Origin: Candidatus Obscuribacterales bacterium
Lineage (GTDB): Bacteria; Cyanobacteriota; Vampirovibrionia; Obscuribacterales; Obscuribacteraceae
Direction of reading: 5' to 3'
Assembly: GCA_019744775.1 (NCBI GenBank)
Contig: JAIETZ010000002.1
Location: 558,001 to 622,000, forward strand
Length of the DNA: 64,000 nucleotides
In this document: positions 56,698 to 64,000 of the stretch, piece after piece
Layout: every line of letters begins with the position of its first letter
Numbering within the stretch: the first letter of the stretch is position 1
The notes under the pieces: model-generated
What the model saw: the letters and a program-made list of their open reading frames with translations, nothing else
What the model was told of the DNA's origin: nothing
Databases searched by the model: none
Translations under genes and position numbers: made by a program

Positions 56698-57092
56698 GTC
56701 AATTTTGTTGATTGAACCGCATTGTCAAGCGGATCAAATCTCTATCTGCATGGCAACTATTTTTTGCCTATTTGATATTGGTTTGAACATAGATCGATAT
56801 CCGATCGCATAACGCTTAAAGAGCTGCGCCAACCACTAATTCCTCTTGTCAACTATACTTTGGTTAGTTCTAACTCAAAGTGCCACCAGTTGGGCGTTTC
56901 CGCCCGACATATATTTGCTTTTCAACAGGTAATTTATATAGGGTGAGGGCGTCATTTTATTCTTCTCTTTTCACAAAGAACAAACCCCAAGAAATAAGTA
57001 TTCAAAAGCATTTTCCAGATCTGAAGCCCAGCATATTGCGGGTCAGGTCTTTATGTCTTAACTCCACAGTTACTCAAAACGGAGAAAACCAT
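56698..57092. other. intergenic region upstream of the phosphoesterase gene
   Basis: About 395 bp without a supported gene. It includes a GTTGGGCG/CGCCCGAC hairpin near 56889-56908 and AT-rich sequence at 56920-56960. Open frame from 56880 into the phosphoesterase has no ribosome site. A long leader with structure is possible. Confidence 0.5.
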
Positions 57093-58055
57093 ATGAAAGA
57101 CGTATCCAAACTCACGAAAGCTCAACGCGCAGAAATCGCCGACGGCATTCGTTTCAACCATGTCCCTGTGAACTCGAAGTATGGTTTCTCCCAACTTCAG
57201 CAAGTTCGCAACCTTGACCTTCCAGACGGCTCAGTGCTTCTTGGCTGGCCAGATATTCACGGCGAGGTGGTCAATGAAATGGCTATACAAATTGGCGAAC
57301 GCCTTGCTCGCGATCTCAAACCAATGGGCAATATTCTCTTCGGCGATGTGTCAGATCAACCGAACATCAGTCGCTGGCCACAACCCATTAACGCCAAGTC
57401 ATACGATCTCAATCGCGAAGAAACAAAAGTGGGCAAACTCATTACCCGCATTCACGTGATTTCAGGAGCCGCAATCACTCTGGTCATCGACGGTAATCAC
57501 AACAGATACCAAGCGTATTTGAATGACAAAGCTGCCCCGCTGGCAACTTTGGACAACCGCGACGGCTCTCGTGTGTTCAACACCAAAGAACGCATGAAGA
57601 TTTCGCGCGACCTACCGATCACAATTCTGGCAGGCTCCCTCAATCGAGGAGGCTTCGACGGCGGCGTGCTCATCAACAAGAAACACTTGGCCACACACGG
57701 CAACAGAAGCACACGCCAACCAGGTGGAGCTTCTCGAGTGATGTCCGACAATCTGAATAAATCAGTGCACATCGGGCACACACACAAAGCTGCCAACGGC
57801 GCACGAGAAACAACCGGCATGGGCGTAATTACCTGGTCGGAAAACGGATTTCTCGCCATGCTCAGCTCGCACATCATGGCCTACCAAGGCAATCTCGATA
57901 AAAACTGGCAAACAAATTTGACGGTTTTCACAATCGCTCATGGTGGTGTAGTTGCTATGCAGCTTGTACCCATCATGCCGATGGTGACGCCAGATGGACG
58001 AGAAACATACGGCCTTATCTGGAACGGTAAGACGTATCTCGCTACCGACTATTGA
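57093..58055 (+). CDS. calcineurin-like metallophosphoesterase
   Basis: 320 aa. The five metallophosphoesterase blocks are present: WPDIHGE (D-x-H), ILFGDVSD (GD), VIDGNHN (GNH), KKHLATHGN (His) and HIGHTHK (GHxH). Between blocks there are basic insertions (GNRSTRQPGG) that recall phage-type phosphoesterases acting on nucleic acid. The substrate is unknown. GGAG precedes ATG 57093, chosen over upstream open frame. Probably co-transcribed with the two unknown genes downstream, though a stem-loop lies between. Confidence 0.83.
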   Translation: MKDVSKLTKAQRAEIADGIRFNHVPVNSKYGFSQLQQVRNLDLPDGSVLLGWPDIHGEVVNEMAIQIGERLARDLKPMGNILFGDVSDQPNISRWPQPINAKSYDLNREETKVGKLITRIHVISGAAITLVIDGNHNRYQAYLNDKAAPLATLDNRDGSRVFNTKERMKISRDLPITILAGSLNRGGFDGGVLINKKHLATHGNRSTRQPGGASRVMSDNLNKSVHIGHTHKAANGARETTGMGVITWSENGFLAMLSSHIMAYQGNLDKNWQTNLTVFTIAHGGVVAMQLVPIMPMVTPDGRETYGLIWNGKTYLATDY

Positions 58056-58073
58056 TATCGACCAGCACATCTA

Positions 58074-58114
58074 AGCCCTGCTGCTCGTGCGGCGGAGCTT
58101 TTTGCTGTTTTCGG
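58074..58114 (+). terminator. intergenic stem-loop with T-tract
   Basis: 11-pair stem with one mismatch (AGCCCTGCTGC / GCGGCGGAGCT, loop TCGT) followed by TTTTGCTGTTTTC, then the GGAG site of the gene at 58125. Confidence 0.65.
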
Positions 58115-58124
58115 AGACTTACAG

Positions 58125-59036
58125 ATGAAAAACAACAAAAACACAAAAACAAAGGCTGGTCGGTCTAATCAAGTCACAACCAGCCGAAACACACAACAGG
58201 AAAAACTCGCCAAGAAAATTAAGCGCGCTGCACGAGACGAAGTTTTGCTTGAAATCGTCATTAGCAACTGCATGCGCACCGGCGAACTTCCCTCACCAGA
58301 AGCGGCACTCGATTGCCACGAAACACTGTTCGGCTTCCTCGGACCGTATTGCGAATACGTCGCCGAGCGCAGGAAGAACCAGAATCTTCCGTTTGATAAA
58401 GTGCTTCAAACAAAGAGAATCTGGAACTTCAATTGCGACCCGCTGAACGATCTGACTCCTAACGAATTCGGCGACGAATTCATGGATTTCTCTTGCTTGG
58501 ATAGAGGCGGCTTTTCTGATCTGCCACTCATTTCCAACAGAATCCCCGGCATGCTCAAGAGACTGCATCAAGGCGGCCGCGGCAAACCACGCGTAACGCT
58601 GCACTTGTGGACGGATGTACCTGCGTTTAACTCGATACACCCCAGCACCGGTGCATGGCTCGAATCCGACTCCGCGAGATTCGGAACGTACAAACTAGTT
58701 CGCAATCACGGACTTCCGATTGCGTATGAAAACATCGAGTTCTACAACCCAAATGAAAAGGTTGCGAACATGCGCAAGAAAGGCGTCTTGATTCTTGTTG
58801 ACGACAAGGATTCAACCGCCATGAAGGTCCAAGAGATTGGACGTGTTTGCTTCGTTCCGAAACATGCGTTCAACGGCAAGGTCAATGACCCTCGTGTTGT
58901 TTACCTCGACAGCATCGATCAACTGGAATTTGCCGTGCGCACATTCTACACAGAGTTGTATCGAGCATTGAAAGAGCGCGAAGCAATCACCGGTCCGCTC
59001 CGCAAGCCGTTCTTCGCGGATTTCCCTATTAGCTAA
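58125..59036 (+). CDS. hypothetical protein (303 aa)
   Basis: Unrecognised. GGAG lies 8 bases before ATG 58125. The first 45 residues are Lys/Thr/Asn/Gln-rich and probably disordered. The rest is a mixed alpha/beta domain with GKPRVTLHLWTDVPAFNS in the middle and GVLILVDDKDSTAMKV and DPRVVYLDSIDQLEF towards the end; these look like Rossmann strands, but no nucleotide motif is complete. It follows the phosphoesterase gene and may act with it. Confidence 0.72.
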   Translation: MKNNKNTKTKAGRSNQVTTSRNTQQEKLAKKIKRAARDEVLLEIVISNCMRTGELPSPEAALDCHETLFGFLGPYCEYVAERRKNQNLPFDKVLQTKRIWNFNCDPLNDLTPNEFGDEFMDFSCLDRGGFSDLPLISNRIPGMLKRLHQGGRGKPRVTLHLWTDVPAFNSIHPSTGAWLESDSARFGTYKLVRNHGLPIAYENIEFYNPNEKVANMRKKGVLILVDDKDSTAMKVQEIGRVCFVPKHAFNGKVNDPRVVYLDSIDQLEFAVRTFYTELYRALKEREAITGPLRKPFFADFPIS

Positions 59037-59066
59037 TTGCTGACTCACATATCGTCATCCTGATTC

Positions 59067-59089
59067 GTAGGGGCGCATTGCATGCGCCC
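59067..59089 (+). repeat. repeat family B, copy 9
   Basis: Exact consensus, followed by TTTTGTCA, a fragment of family A. A long open frame reads through it into the gene at 59142. Confidence 0.92.
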
Positions 59090-59141
59090 TTTTGTCAGCA
59101 TGGTGGTTCGAGATCAGCATCAGAATGAGGACAAAAGTCTT

Positions 59142-60617
59142 ATGCCAAACGACAAACAAACTCAGTTTTTGGTCTCAATCTGCAAGCACCCAGATTTGAG
59201 CTTGGCGAAAGCCGGCACGTACGCTCCGACTGCGGACTTGCCTGTTGGTACTGAAATAATTACCGTCGCCAACCGCGCGTGGCCTCTCATTGACGTAGGC
59301 TGCAACGAGGTGCTCATCGATATTCTTCGCGAGAAGCAAAGGCAAAAAACGCCTGTGCTGCTCATCATCCAAGGCGGAGAATTCGACTATCACTCTTTCG
59401 AGAAGCTCAATGCCGATAAGCCATTGACCGAAGGTCATCCGTATTTGATTGACGCAAGTCAACAAATCAGATACGAACGGCGAATTCTACGCATGTTCGA
59501 GCTTTATCGCCAAGAAATCAGGGAACAGTTTTTGCAATTCGACAATATCATCGGTCTTATACTTCTGCTGAAAAACATGGGTCCCGGCATTCGCAATGAC
59601 GTCGACACACTGCACGTCATTCAGCGTGAAAAAACCAAGCGTGACATTCTGCGCTTGAAGATGTCCACCAAGGCCATGAAGTTGGATCGCAGACTGGCTC
59701 AGCATATGAATAGACTGACAAACGGCAAGTTCATCGAAAAACTCACCAAAGAGTTCAAGACGCAACATGTCGCCCGCTTGAAGGCCGAGTACATCTCAGT
59801 AGCATTGGCGTCGAGAGACAAAGATGCTCCACCGCTCACCGAGGAAGAAGAAGCGCAACTGATGAGAGACGCAAAGAAATTTGCTGAATCAGATGCGGCT
59901 CGACTGGCAACGGACGAAGCTGTGGCAGAAGCAAAACGCTTGATGGAAGAAATTCAGACAGAACTCGGCGAACAAATTGCTGAAGAGTTTCCGGAACACG
60001 AAAAGGAATTCATCGCATTTCCGGATGGTGACTTCGACAAACTCATTGGCTTCAGCAAGAGCGAAAAGGTCAAAGTGTTGCCTTTGGGTGCAGGTATTGT
60101 GCTCAACGGCTTCAAGCCGGAAGACAACGCCGTTTACCGCGGTACTCTCTTCAAGTGCATTGACTTCAATCGCATGATTCCCGGCCAAGCAGCAATCTAC
60201 GAACGCAGACAGCGTGGTATCGACGTCGTGTTGAATTCCGGTGGCGCTTTCAGCAACACCTACAACATGACCGCCGACGCCAACAGCTCGCTAGCGTTTG
60301 CTCAGTGTCAGGCTATCGAAGTTGGTTGCAACTTCAATAGAACCGAACTGCGCGCCCGCGACTACAAGAACATCGCCGCCGGCGTTTACGTCGGTGTCGT
60401 CTTGGAAGGCGGACGCATTTTCGGTCAGGCATACAACATCCAGCCTGGCAATGATGGCATCATGTTCACTGTGATCGGTCCTAAGATCTTCAGTGCAACT
60501 AAAGCCACTGCACTCTGCAACTTCAAACCACTGCCGCTTCCACTGGGTCAAACCGTGGAAATCGAAGAAGACGGCGATGCTTGCAACAACGAGCATTGTC
60601 ACAACTGCGAAGAATAA
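59142..60617 (+). CDS. hypothetical protein with C-terminal Cys/His motif (491 aa)
   Basis: Unrecognised. Start ATG 59142 (GAGG about 11 bases upstream) is preferred over an upstream ATG that lies inside a repeat element. N-terminal alpha/beta domain (TEIITVANRAWPLIDVG, then PVLLIIQGGEFDYHSFEKL), a long charged helical middle (about 120-290, e.g. EEEEAQLMRDAKKFAESDA), a beta-rich Gly/Asn-containing third part (VVLNSGGAFSNTYNMTADA), and a tail CNNEHCHNC that should bind metal. Ends at a strong terminator. Confidence 0.73.
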   Translation: MPNDKQTQFLVSICKHPDLSLAKAGTYAPTADLPVGTEIITVANRAWPLIDVGCNEVLIDILREKQRQKTPVLLIIQGGEFDYHSFEKLNADKPLTEGHPYLIDASQQIRYERRILRMFELYRQEIREQFLQFDNIIGLILLLKNMGPGIRNDVDTLHVIQREKTKRDILRLKMSTKAMKLDRRLAQHMNRLTNGKFIEKLTKEFKTQHVARLKAEYISVALASRDKDAPPLTEEEEAQLMRDAKKFAESDAARLATDEAVAEAKRLMEEIQTELGEQIAEEFPEHEKEFIAFPDGDFDKLIGFSKSEKVKVLPLGAGIVLNGFKPEDNAVYRGTLFKCIDFNRMIPGQAAIYERRQRGIDVVLNSGGAFSNTYNMTADANSSLAFAQCQAIEVGCNFNRTELRARDYKNIAAGVYVGVVLEGGRIFGQAYNIQPGNDGIMFTVIGPKIFSATKATALCNFKPLPLPLGQTVEIEEDGDACNNEHCHNCEE

Positions 60618-60686
60618 ATGACATGCGAACATCGAGAAGCGCTCACTAGTTGAGAACTCAGTCTGGATGCTCGCAAGACAAAAACA

Positions 60687-60740
60687 AAACGCCGGGCAAC
60701 GGGAAAATACCATTCCCGCCTCGGCGTTTTTGTTTTTTTT
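60687..60740 (+). terminator. intrinsic terminator after the 491 aa protein gene
   Basis: Outer stem AAACGCCG / CGGCGTTT with inner CGGGAA / TTCCCG, followed by TTTGTTTTTTTTT. Confidence 0.88.
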
Positions 60741-60805
60741 TACATTCTTACTACTTGTTTTAGTATCTTCACAATTTTTTTTAAAATTGAAACGAAAACA
60801 CTTGC

Positions 60806-60828
60806 GTAGGGGCGCATTGCATGCGCCC
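60806..60828 (+). repeat. repeat family B, copy 10
   Basis: Exact consensus; it directly abuts family A copy 8, so the two families form a composite here. Confidence 0.92.
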
Positions 60829-60829
60829 T

Positions 60830-60904
60830 TTTGTCATTCTGAGTGAAGCGAAGAATCTCACGTCTTTAACACGCGAGATTCTTCGGCCGTCGCCTCAGAA
60901 TGAC
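60830..60904. repeat. palindromic repeat family A, copy 8
   Basis: TTTGTCATTCTGAG / CTCAGAATGAC arms and GAAGAATCTC / GAGATTCTTC inner arms, nearly identical to copy 1. It ends next to the 3' end of the minus-strand gene at 60906. Confidence 0.92.
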
Positions 60905-60905
60905 G

Positions 60906-61493
60906 TTAGCGGATCGTCACGGCTTTCTTCTTCGCGCGGCAAGCTTTCTCAATTTTCTTGAGAACGGTTCCCCAGCGATAGAATCCGCGCTCTCGCAGAA
61001 CCTGCGAAATGCGGCCTCTCGATTGCTTAACCACCTTGCCTGTCTGATTGTCGATCGTGAAATCAGTGCGTGTCTGCCCGAATGCGTGTTCGAGCAAAAC
61101 AATCACCTTCGTTCGTTCCGGACTGACGCGCTTCATCTCGAATTCGCGCAGGTCAGCCTCAAAGCCGTCGTGTTTTCCACTAACGCCTTTTATGGCTGTA
61201 GCTTTGACAAGCTCAATGTTAGGATCAAGAACCGCTTCCACTGTCTTTTTCAAGTACAGCGTGTCCTTGTCGTTGATTGGCTTTGTGTACGGCTCAGCAA
61301 GTATCAGCCTGTACTTGAGCTTGCCGTTGCGAACGAATTGCTTCGCCTTGATTTCAGTAAGTCTGTCGAGAAACTCCTTGCTAAAATGCTCGGCGAACTC
61401 CGACTCTGGCGTAGCACCCTCCCGAAGTTCTCTAAGATCATGGAAGCCATGAGCGACTTCCCCGTAAATATCTCTTTCTGCATGTTTGCTCAT
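60906..61493 (-). CDS. hypothetical basic protein (195 aa)
   Basis: Unrecognised. AAGGAG lies 7 bases before ATG 61493. Helical N-terminal region, then GKLKYRLILAEPYTKPIN and ERTKVIVLLEHAFGQTRTDF in a beta-rich middle, and a very basic end (KKIEKACRAKKKAVTIR). Follows the amidase gene after 34 bases. Family A repeat lies right behind the stop. Confidence 0.7.
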   Translation of the reverse strand: MSKHAERDIYGEVAHGFHDLRELREGATPESEFAEHFSKEFLDRLTEIKAKQFVRNGKLKYRLILAEPYTKPINDKDTLYLKKTVEAVLDPNIELVKATAIKGVSGKHDGFEADLREFEMKRVSPERTKVIVLLEHAFGQTRTDFTIDNQTGKVVKQSRGRISQVLRERGFYRWGTVLKKIEKACRAKKKAVTIR

Positions 61494-61527
61494 AATATGT
61501 CTCCTTACATGGGAAACGAAGCTGGTA

Positions 61528-62454
61528 TTAAAAGCCCTGGCATCCCGGCCATTCGCTATCCGGTTGCACTTTGAAAAACGGTGCATAGGACGGGCCAGAG
61601 CTTTTTTCTTGTGTTGACTCCTGCCCATCAATCAGCCCCTGGCGATTCGGGGTAGGTGTTGGCGCAAGTATCGCGGGAGCGGTTTTCTTCTCCAAAGACT
61701 TGAAGTAATCTTCGAGCCCCAGCTCCATACCGTCAGCGAATTTGCGCTGATATTCCGGAGATGACAAAAGCTTTCTTTCGTCGGTGTTGTTGATGAAACC
61801 GTGCTCCAAAAGAATCGTCGGTACAGGTGAATTTTTCGGGATGTAGAAGTTATTCTGGTGAATGCCTCTATCCTTAGCACCGGTCGATTTCAAAACCGCC
61901 TTGTGAATGAATTCAGCAAGTGGTTTGGACTCTGCAGTCGTGTAATACGTCTCTATTCCGGAACTCGTTGTTTCGCCTTCAGACGAATTGATATGAACGC
62001 TGACAGCAACATCAGGTCGGTGACGCTGAATGGTGCCTACACGTTCATCGAGTCCCAGAAAAAGATCCGTAGCTCGCGGCAGAATAACAATTGCACCTTT
62101 TTCCTCAAGCACCTTGCGGTACATGAGTACGAATTGCAACGTGAGATCCTTTTCCAAAACCCCACCGCGCTGGGCGCCCGAATCGCTGCCGCCGTGTCCT
62201 GCGTCAAGGAGAACGGATTTCGCATTCGAGAATTTCCATTCCGCCTCATCGACGAAAACACTTTTCAGCGTGAGCTCGGGGCGCTTGTCCTTACCGGCAC
62301 CACACACATTGGGATTTGTGCAGGGCGGCAGCTGGTCCAGTGGTACGGGTTTGTTTTTAGGTGAGGTGTCTGCGGCAGCTTGTGATGACTGAGACAGAAC
62401 ATACGATGCGAACAATGCCATCAAGATGGCGGCTAGTTGTAGTTTGTTTTTCAT
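61528..62454 (-). CDS. N-acetylmuramoyl-L-alanine amidase (Amidase_3), exported
   Basis: Cuts the bond between muramic acid and the stem peptide in peptidoglycan. Signal peptide (LAAILMALFASYVLS, cleavage near SQA), Cys-containing linker, then the zinc amidase domain: LLDAGHGGSDSGA (first His), GVLEKDLTLQ (Glu), VAVSVHINSSEG (second His) and TILLEHGFINN with the catalytic Glu. A Pro/Thr/Gln tail follows. No AMIN or SPOR domain in the same protein; the AMIN-TPR protein at 27012 might be a partner. CGGAGG precedes ATG 62454. Confidence 0.93.
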   Translation of the reverse strand: MKNKLQLAAILMALFASYVLSQSSQAAADTSPKNKPVPLDQLPPCTNPNVCGAGKDKRPELTLKSVFVDEAEWKFSNAKSVLLDAGHGGSDSGAQRGGVLEKDLTLQFVLMYRKVLEEKGAIVILPRATDLFLGLDERVGTIQRHRPDVAVSVHINSSEGETTSSGIETYYTTAESKPLAEFIHKAVLKSTGAKDRGIHQNNFYIPKNSPVPTILLEHGFINNTDERKLLSSPEYQRKFADGMELGLEDYFKSLEKKTAPAILAPTPTPNRQGLIDGQESTQEKSSGPSYAPFFKVQPDSEWPGCQGF

Positions 62455-62490
62455 GGACCGTGCCTCCGGTAAATGCGTAGAAAAGAAAAA

Positions 62491-62513
62491 GGGCGCATGC
62501 AATGCGCCCCTAC
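62491..62513 (-). repeat. repeat family B, copy 11 (inverted)
   Basis: Exact consensus on the minus strand, just upstream of the amidase gene's ribosome site. Confidence 0.92.
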
Positions 62514-62569
62514 AAAATGTGTGAGCCCGATGGCTATATCCGGAGAGGAACCATCAGGTTCGTCTGTGG

Positions 62570-63067
62570 CTAGATCGGGAATGATGGATCCATTGGGTCG
62601 TGCGGGTAGTCAGGCTCTCGCCATTCACCAACAAATGTCGAAACTCGGAAAGTCATTCTGACTATGTGTTTACGCCAGAAAAACCCAACGAAGCACTCAG
62701 ACTTTTCTTCTGGAAAATTGCAGGCGCCAATTGTATTGCCGGGTAGAGCAAAATATAGCGCGCAATGATCAGCAGCTGACGCCGAGAGATGCGCAATTGC
62801 CTCATCGAGATCGATTGGCTCATCGTGCACTTTGCGCGCTTTAGTGATCCGCATTGTCACTGAAGCTTTGAGATAAAGTCCACCGTCTCTGTACCGAATG
62901 TACAACGGCAACTCCTGCTCGCCTTCGTAAGGTTTTCGTCGGACAATGGGGTATTCGGGTAATCCGGTTGGTTCAATGCATTGCTTGACCGCCCAGCGAA
63001 ATGCCCTAGCAATTACCGAACGCATTGATTCCTGATCTAGCGTTGATTCCGCTAATTCTTCAGACAT
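62570..63067 (-). CDS. hypothetical protein (165 aa)
   Basis: Unrecognised. GGAG lies 9 bases before ATG 63067, and the start directly follows the stop codon of the upstream gene, so translation is probably coupled. Mixed alpha/beta with LPLYIRYRDGGLYLKASV and ECFVGFFWRKHIVRMTF; Pro/Asp-rich end (EPDYPHDPMDPSF). No signal peptide. Confidence 0.72.
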   Translation of the reverse strand: MSEELAESTLDQESMRSVIARAFRWAVKQCIEPTGLPEYPIVRRKPYEGEQELPLYIRYRDGGLYLKASVTMRITKARKVHDEPIDLDEAIAHLSASAADHCALYFALPGNTIGACNFPEEKSECFVGFFWRKHIVRMTFRVSTFVGEWREPDYPHDPMDPSFPI

Positions 63068-63325
63068 CTAGACAGTCTCCGGATTTGGCGACTCTTGCAG
63101 GTGTCTGACATGTTTGAGCTGTTTCATCTCACTGCATTTGTGGTCGATACAATACTGTCTGTCCGGACTGTTCTTAACCACAGCCTGGGCAAGTTCGGCT
63201 TCGAGCTTTTTCTTCTGAGCCAATAAAGCTTCCCTTTCTTTCTCGGAAAGTTGACCGGCCAACTTGGCTTGAATGCGGTACAAAGCGTCGCGCTTTTTGT
63301 ATAGATTTTGGTTGTTGTTAGACAT
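63068..63325 (-). CDS. hypothetical coiled-coil protein with Cys/His end (85 aa)
   Basis: Unrecognised. AGAGG precedes ATG 63325. The first 50 residues form a coiled coil (KLAGQLSEKEREALLAQKK), followed by DRQYCIDHKCSEMKQLKH, a possible metal site. Its stop is contiguous with the start of the next gene. Confidence 0.72.
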   Translation of the reverse strand: MSNNNQNLYKKRDALYRIQAKLAGQLSEKEREALLAQKKKLEAELAQAVVKNSPDRQYCIDHKCSEMKQLKHVRHLQESPNPETV

Positions 63326-63590
63326 TGGATTGTCCTCTTGGTTTTTTGAGTAACAAATTGACAGCGTGGTACCACCCCCTCAGCGACAATTGGCTGAGAG
63401 AAGGGCACTAACGCTTATCAGGAAAAGTTTTTCGGTGTTTAAACGAGCTATAAATCAAAAGACAAATATACGTTCACAACATACTTGTTTTTTATATATA
63501 GACTCAACTAAGAAGCGTGTCACAAGGGGCTATTTTTCGGCACCCGTGGCGTTTCCGCATCTAGCGCAGCTAGCGCACAAAACGTGAGCA

Positions 63591-64000
63591 CTACTTAAGA
63601 CTTGTCCAATATTGAGAAAAGTGGTGGCGAAGCTCTGAAATTCTTGCGTCCACCGCAAACGGCTCGCTGTCTTCGGTGACAGGAAGGAGCAAACTGGTTT
63701 GCGTATTGATTAGCACCTCACCGGCATTGACACCTTCCGGTCGAGGTGAATTCAGAACATTCATTGTTGCAAGTACTGAATTCGCTAGCGCCTTGGTGTT
63801 GTAGCCACCTTCTAAGAAGCAGACTACCTTTGCGTCAGCATCCTTTGAAAGTTCACAGACCCTCTGAGTCATCAATGCAAATCCGGAAGTGGAAACATTC
63901 TGCATTGCCAGAGGATCAGATCGGTGAGCATCGTATCCTGCCGATACCATAATTAACCGTGGCTTATATTGCCGACATATCGGTGTAACAATTTCGTCCC
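63591..64000 (-). CDS. histone deacetylase family protein, C-terminal part (runs off right edge)
   Basis: The frame is open to the window edge, so the N-terminal two thirds are missing. What is seen matches the end of the HDAC/acetylpolyamine deacetylase fold: LIMVSAGYDAHRSDPLA (with the zinc-binding Asp), SGFALMTQRV and VCFLEGGYNTKALANSV, where EGGYN includes the catalytic-site Tyr loop. In bacteria such enzymes remove acetyl groups from polyamines, small molecules or proteins. The last ~40 residues are a variable tail. Confidence 0.92.
   Translation of the reverse strand, partial: DEIVTPICRQYKPRLIMVSAGYDAHRSDPLAMQNVSTSGFALMTQRVCELSKDADAKVVCFLEGGYNTKALANSVLATMNVLNSPRPEGVNAGEVLINTQTSLLLPVTEDSEPFAVDARISELRHHFSQYWTSLK

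Noticed and set aside
59082-59141. Upstream ATG for the 491 aa protein
   Set aside because: The ATG is part of a family B repeat (GCATGCGCCC) and has no ribosome site; ATG 59142 is preferred.
5680-60904. CRISPR array
   Set aside because: Repeats occur singly and far apart, in both orientations, without regular spacers, and no cas gene is present.
1-64000. tRNA or rRNA genes
   Set aside because: No cloverleaf with a GGTTCGA-type arm and acceptor stem, and no rRNA-like conserved block, was seen in the intergenic regions read by eye. A covariance-model search (tRNAscan-SE, Infernal with Rfam) would decide.

Overview
The window reads as one contiguous piece of a bacterial chromosome (standard genetic code, strong AGGAGG-type ribosome sites, moderate GC). 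The gene content points to a diderm, heterotrophic bacterium: heptose-1-phosphate adenylyltransferase (LPS or ADP-heptose), an AMIN-TPR exported protein, a zinc amidase, lipoproteins, an archaeal-type class I aldolase, acyl-CoA dehydrogenase and methylmalonyl-CoA epimerase. The mix of cyanobacteria-like proteins without photosynthesis genes, many proteins I cannot place, and abundant dispersed palindromic repeats would fit a non-photosynthetic relative of cyanobacteria (Melainabacteria/Vampirovibrionia, for example Obscuribacterales). That placement is inference only; no rRNA or tRNA gene was seen.

Layout. 1-0.6 kb: the start of a PrcB-like gene running off the left edge. 0.7-14 kb (+): a long co-directional series mixing recognisable enzymes (HIBADH-type dehydrogenase, membrane-anchored adenylate kinase, S24/S26-like protein, Nudix hydrolase, Dyp peroxidase, PIN protein, thioredoxin) with secreted, membrane and unknown proteins. 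14-16.7 kb (-): nucleoside catabolism, deoB - degenerate PNP paralog - punA. 17-18.7 kb (+): a secreted Gly/Tyr-rich protein and a MerR-type regulator. 18.8-26.1 kb (-): an envelope-centred cluster with an M48 metalloprotease, an exported DUF900 alpha/beta hydrolase, a membrane protein, a lipoprotein that looks like an S41 protease without its catalytic dyad, a membrane-tethered permuted papain/NlpC-like protein, and three small proteins including a DUF1399-type glycine-rich-domain protein. 26.5-35.9 kb: ordinary metabolism (rfaE2, AMIN-TPR, mce, fbaB, Nudix, lysC), a Phd/VapC-type toxin-antitoxin pair and an FAD oxidoreductase. 36-43.8 kb (-): twelve genes, mostly unrecognised, several joined by ATGA start-stop overlaps. 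44.2-46.6 kb: acyl-CoA dehydrogenase and a DUF4143 ATPase. 47.2-53.4 kb (-): hisS followed by eleven mostly unknown small proteins, including a DEDD-type exonuclease and a leucine-rich-repeat protein. 53.9-56.7 kb: BrnT/BrnA, wecB and a J-protein lacking its HPD motif. 57-63.3 kb: a calcineurin-like phosphoesterase with two large unknown proteins (+), then an amidase and three unknowns (-). The right edge cuts a histone-deacetylase-family gene.

Two features recur throughout. First, two dispersed palindromic repeat families lie in the gaps between genes: about 75-105 bp elements with inverted TGTCATTCTGAG ends (eight copies) and a 23 bp element GTAGGGGCGCATTGCATGC followed by GCCC (eleven copies). 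One 23 bp copy supplies the stop codon of fbaB. Second, many co-directional neighbours are separated by a gene-specific stem-loop, often with a T-tract, directly before the next gene's ribosome site. The long same-strand clusters may therefore be strings of separately punctuated cistrons rather than simple operons.

The most interesting items are the decayed or catalytically altered homologs beside functional partners (the PNP paralog, the S41-like lipoprotein, the J-protein), the envelope hydrolase cluster, the coupled unknown gene cluster at 36-43.8 kb, the stem-loop punctuation, and several small proteins with Cys/Gly/His-rich tails.
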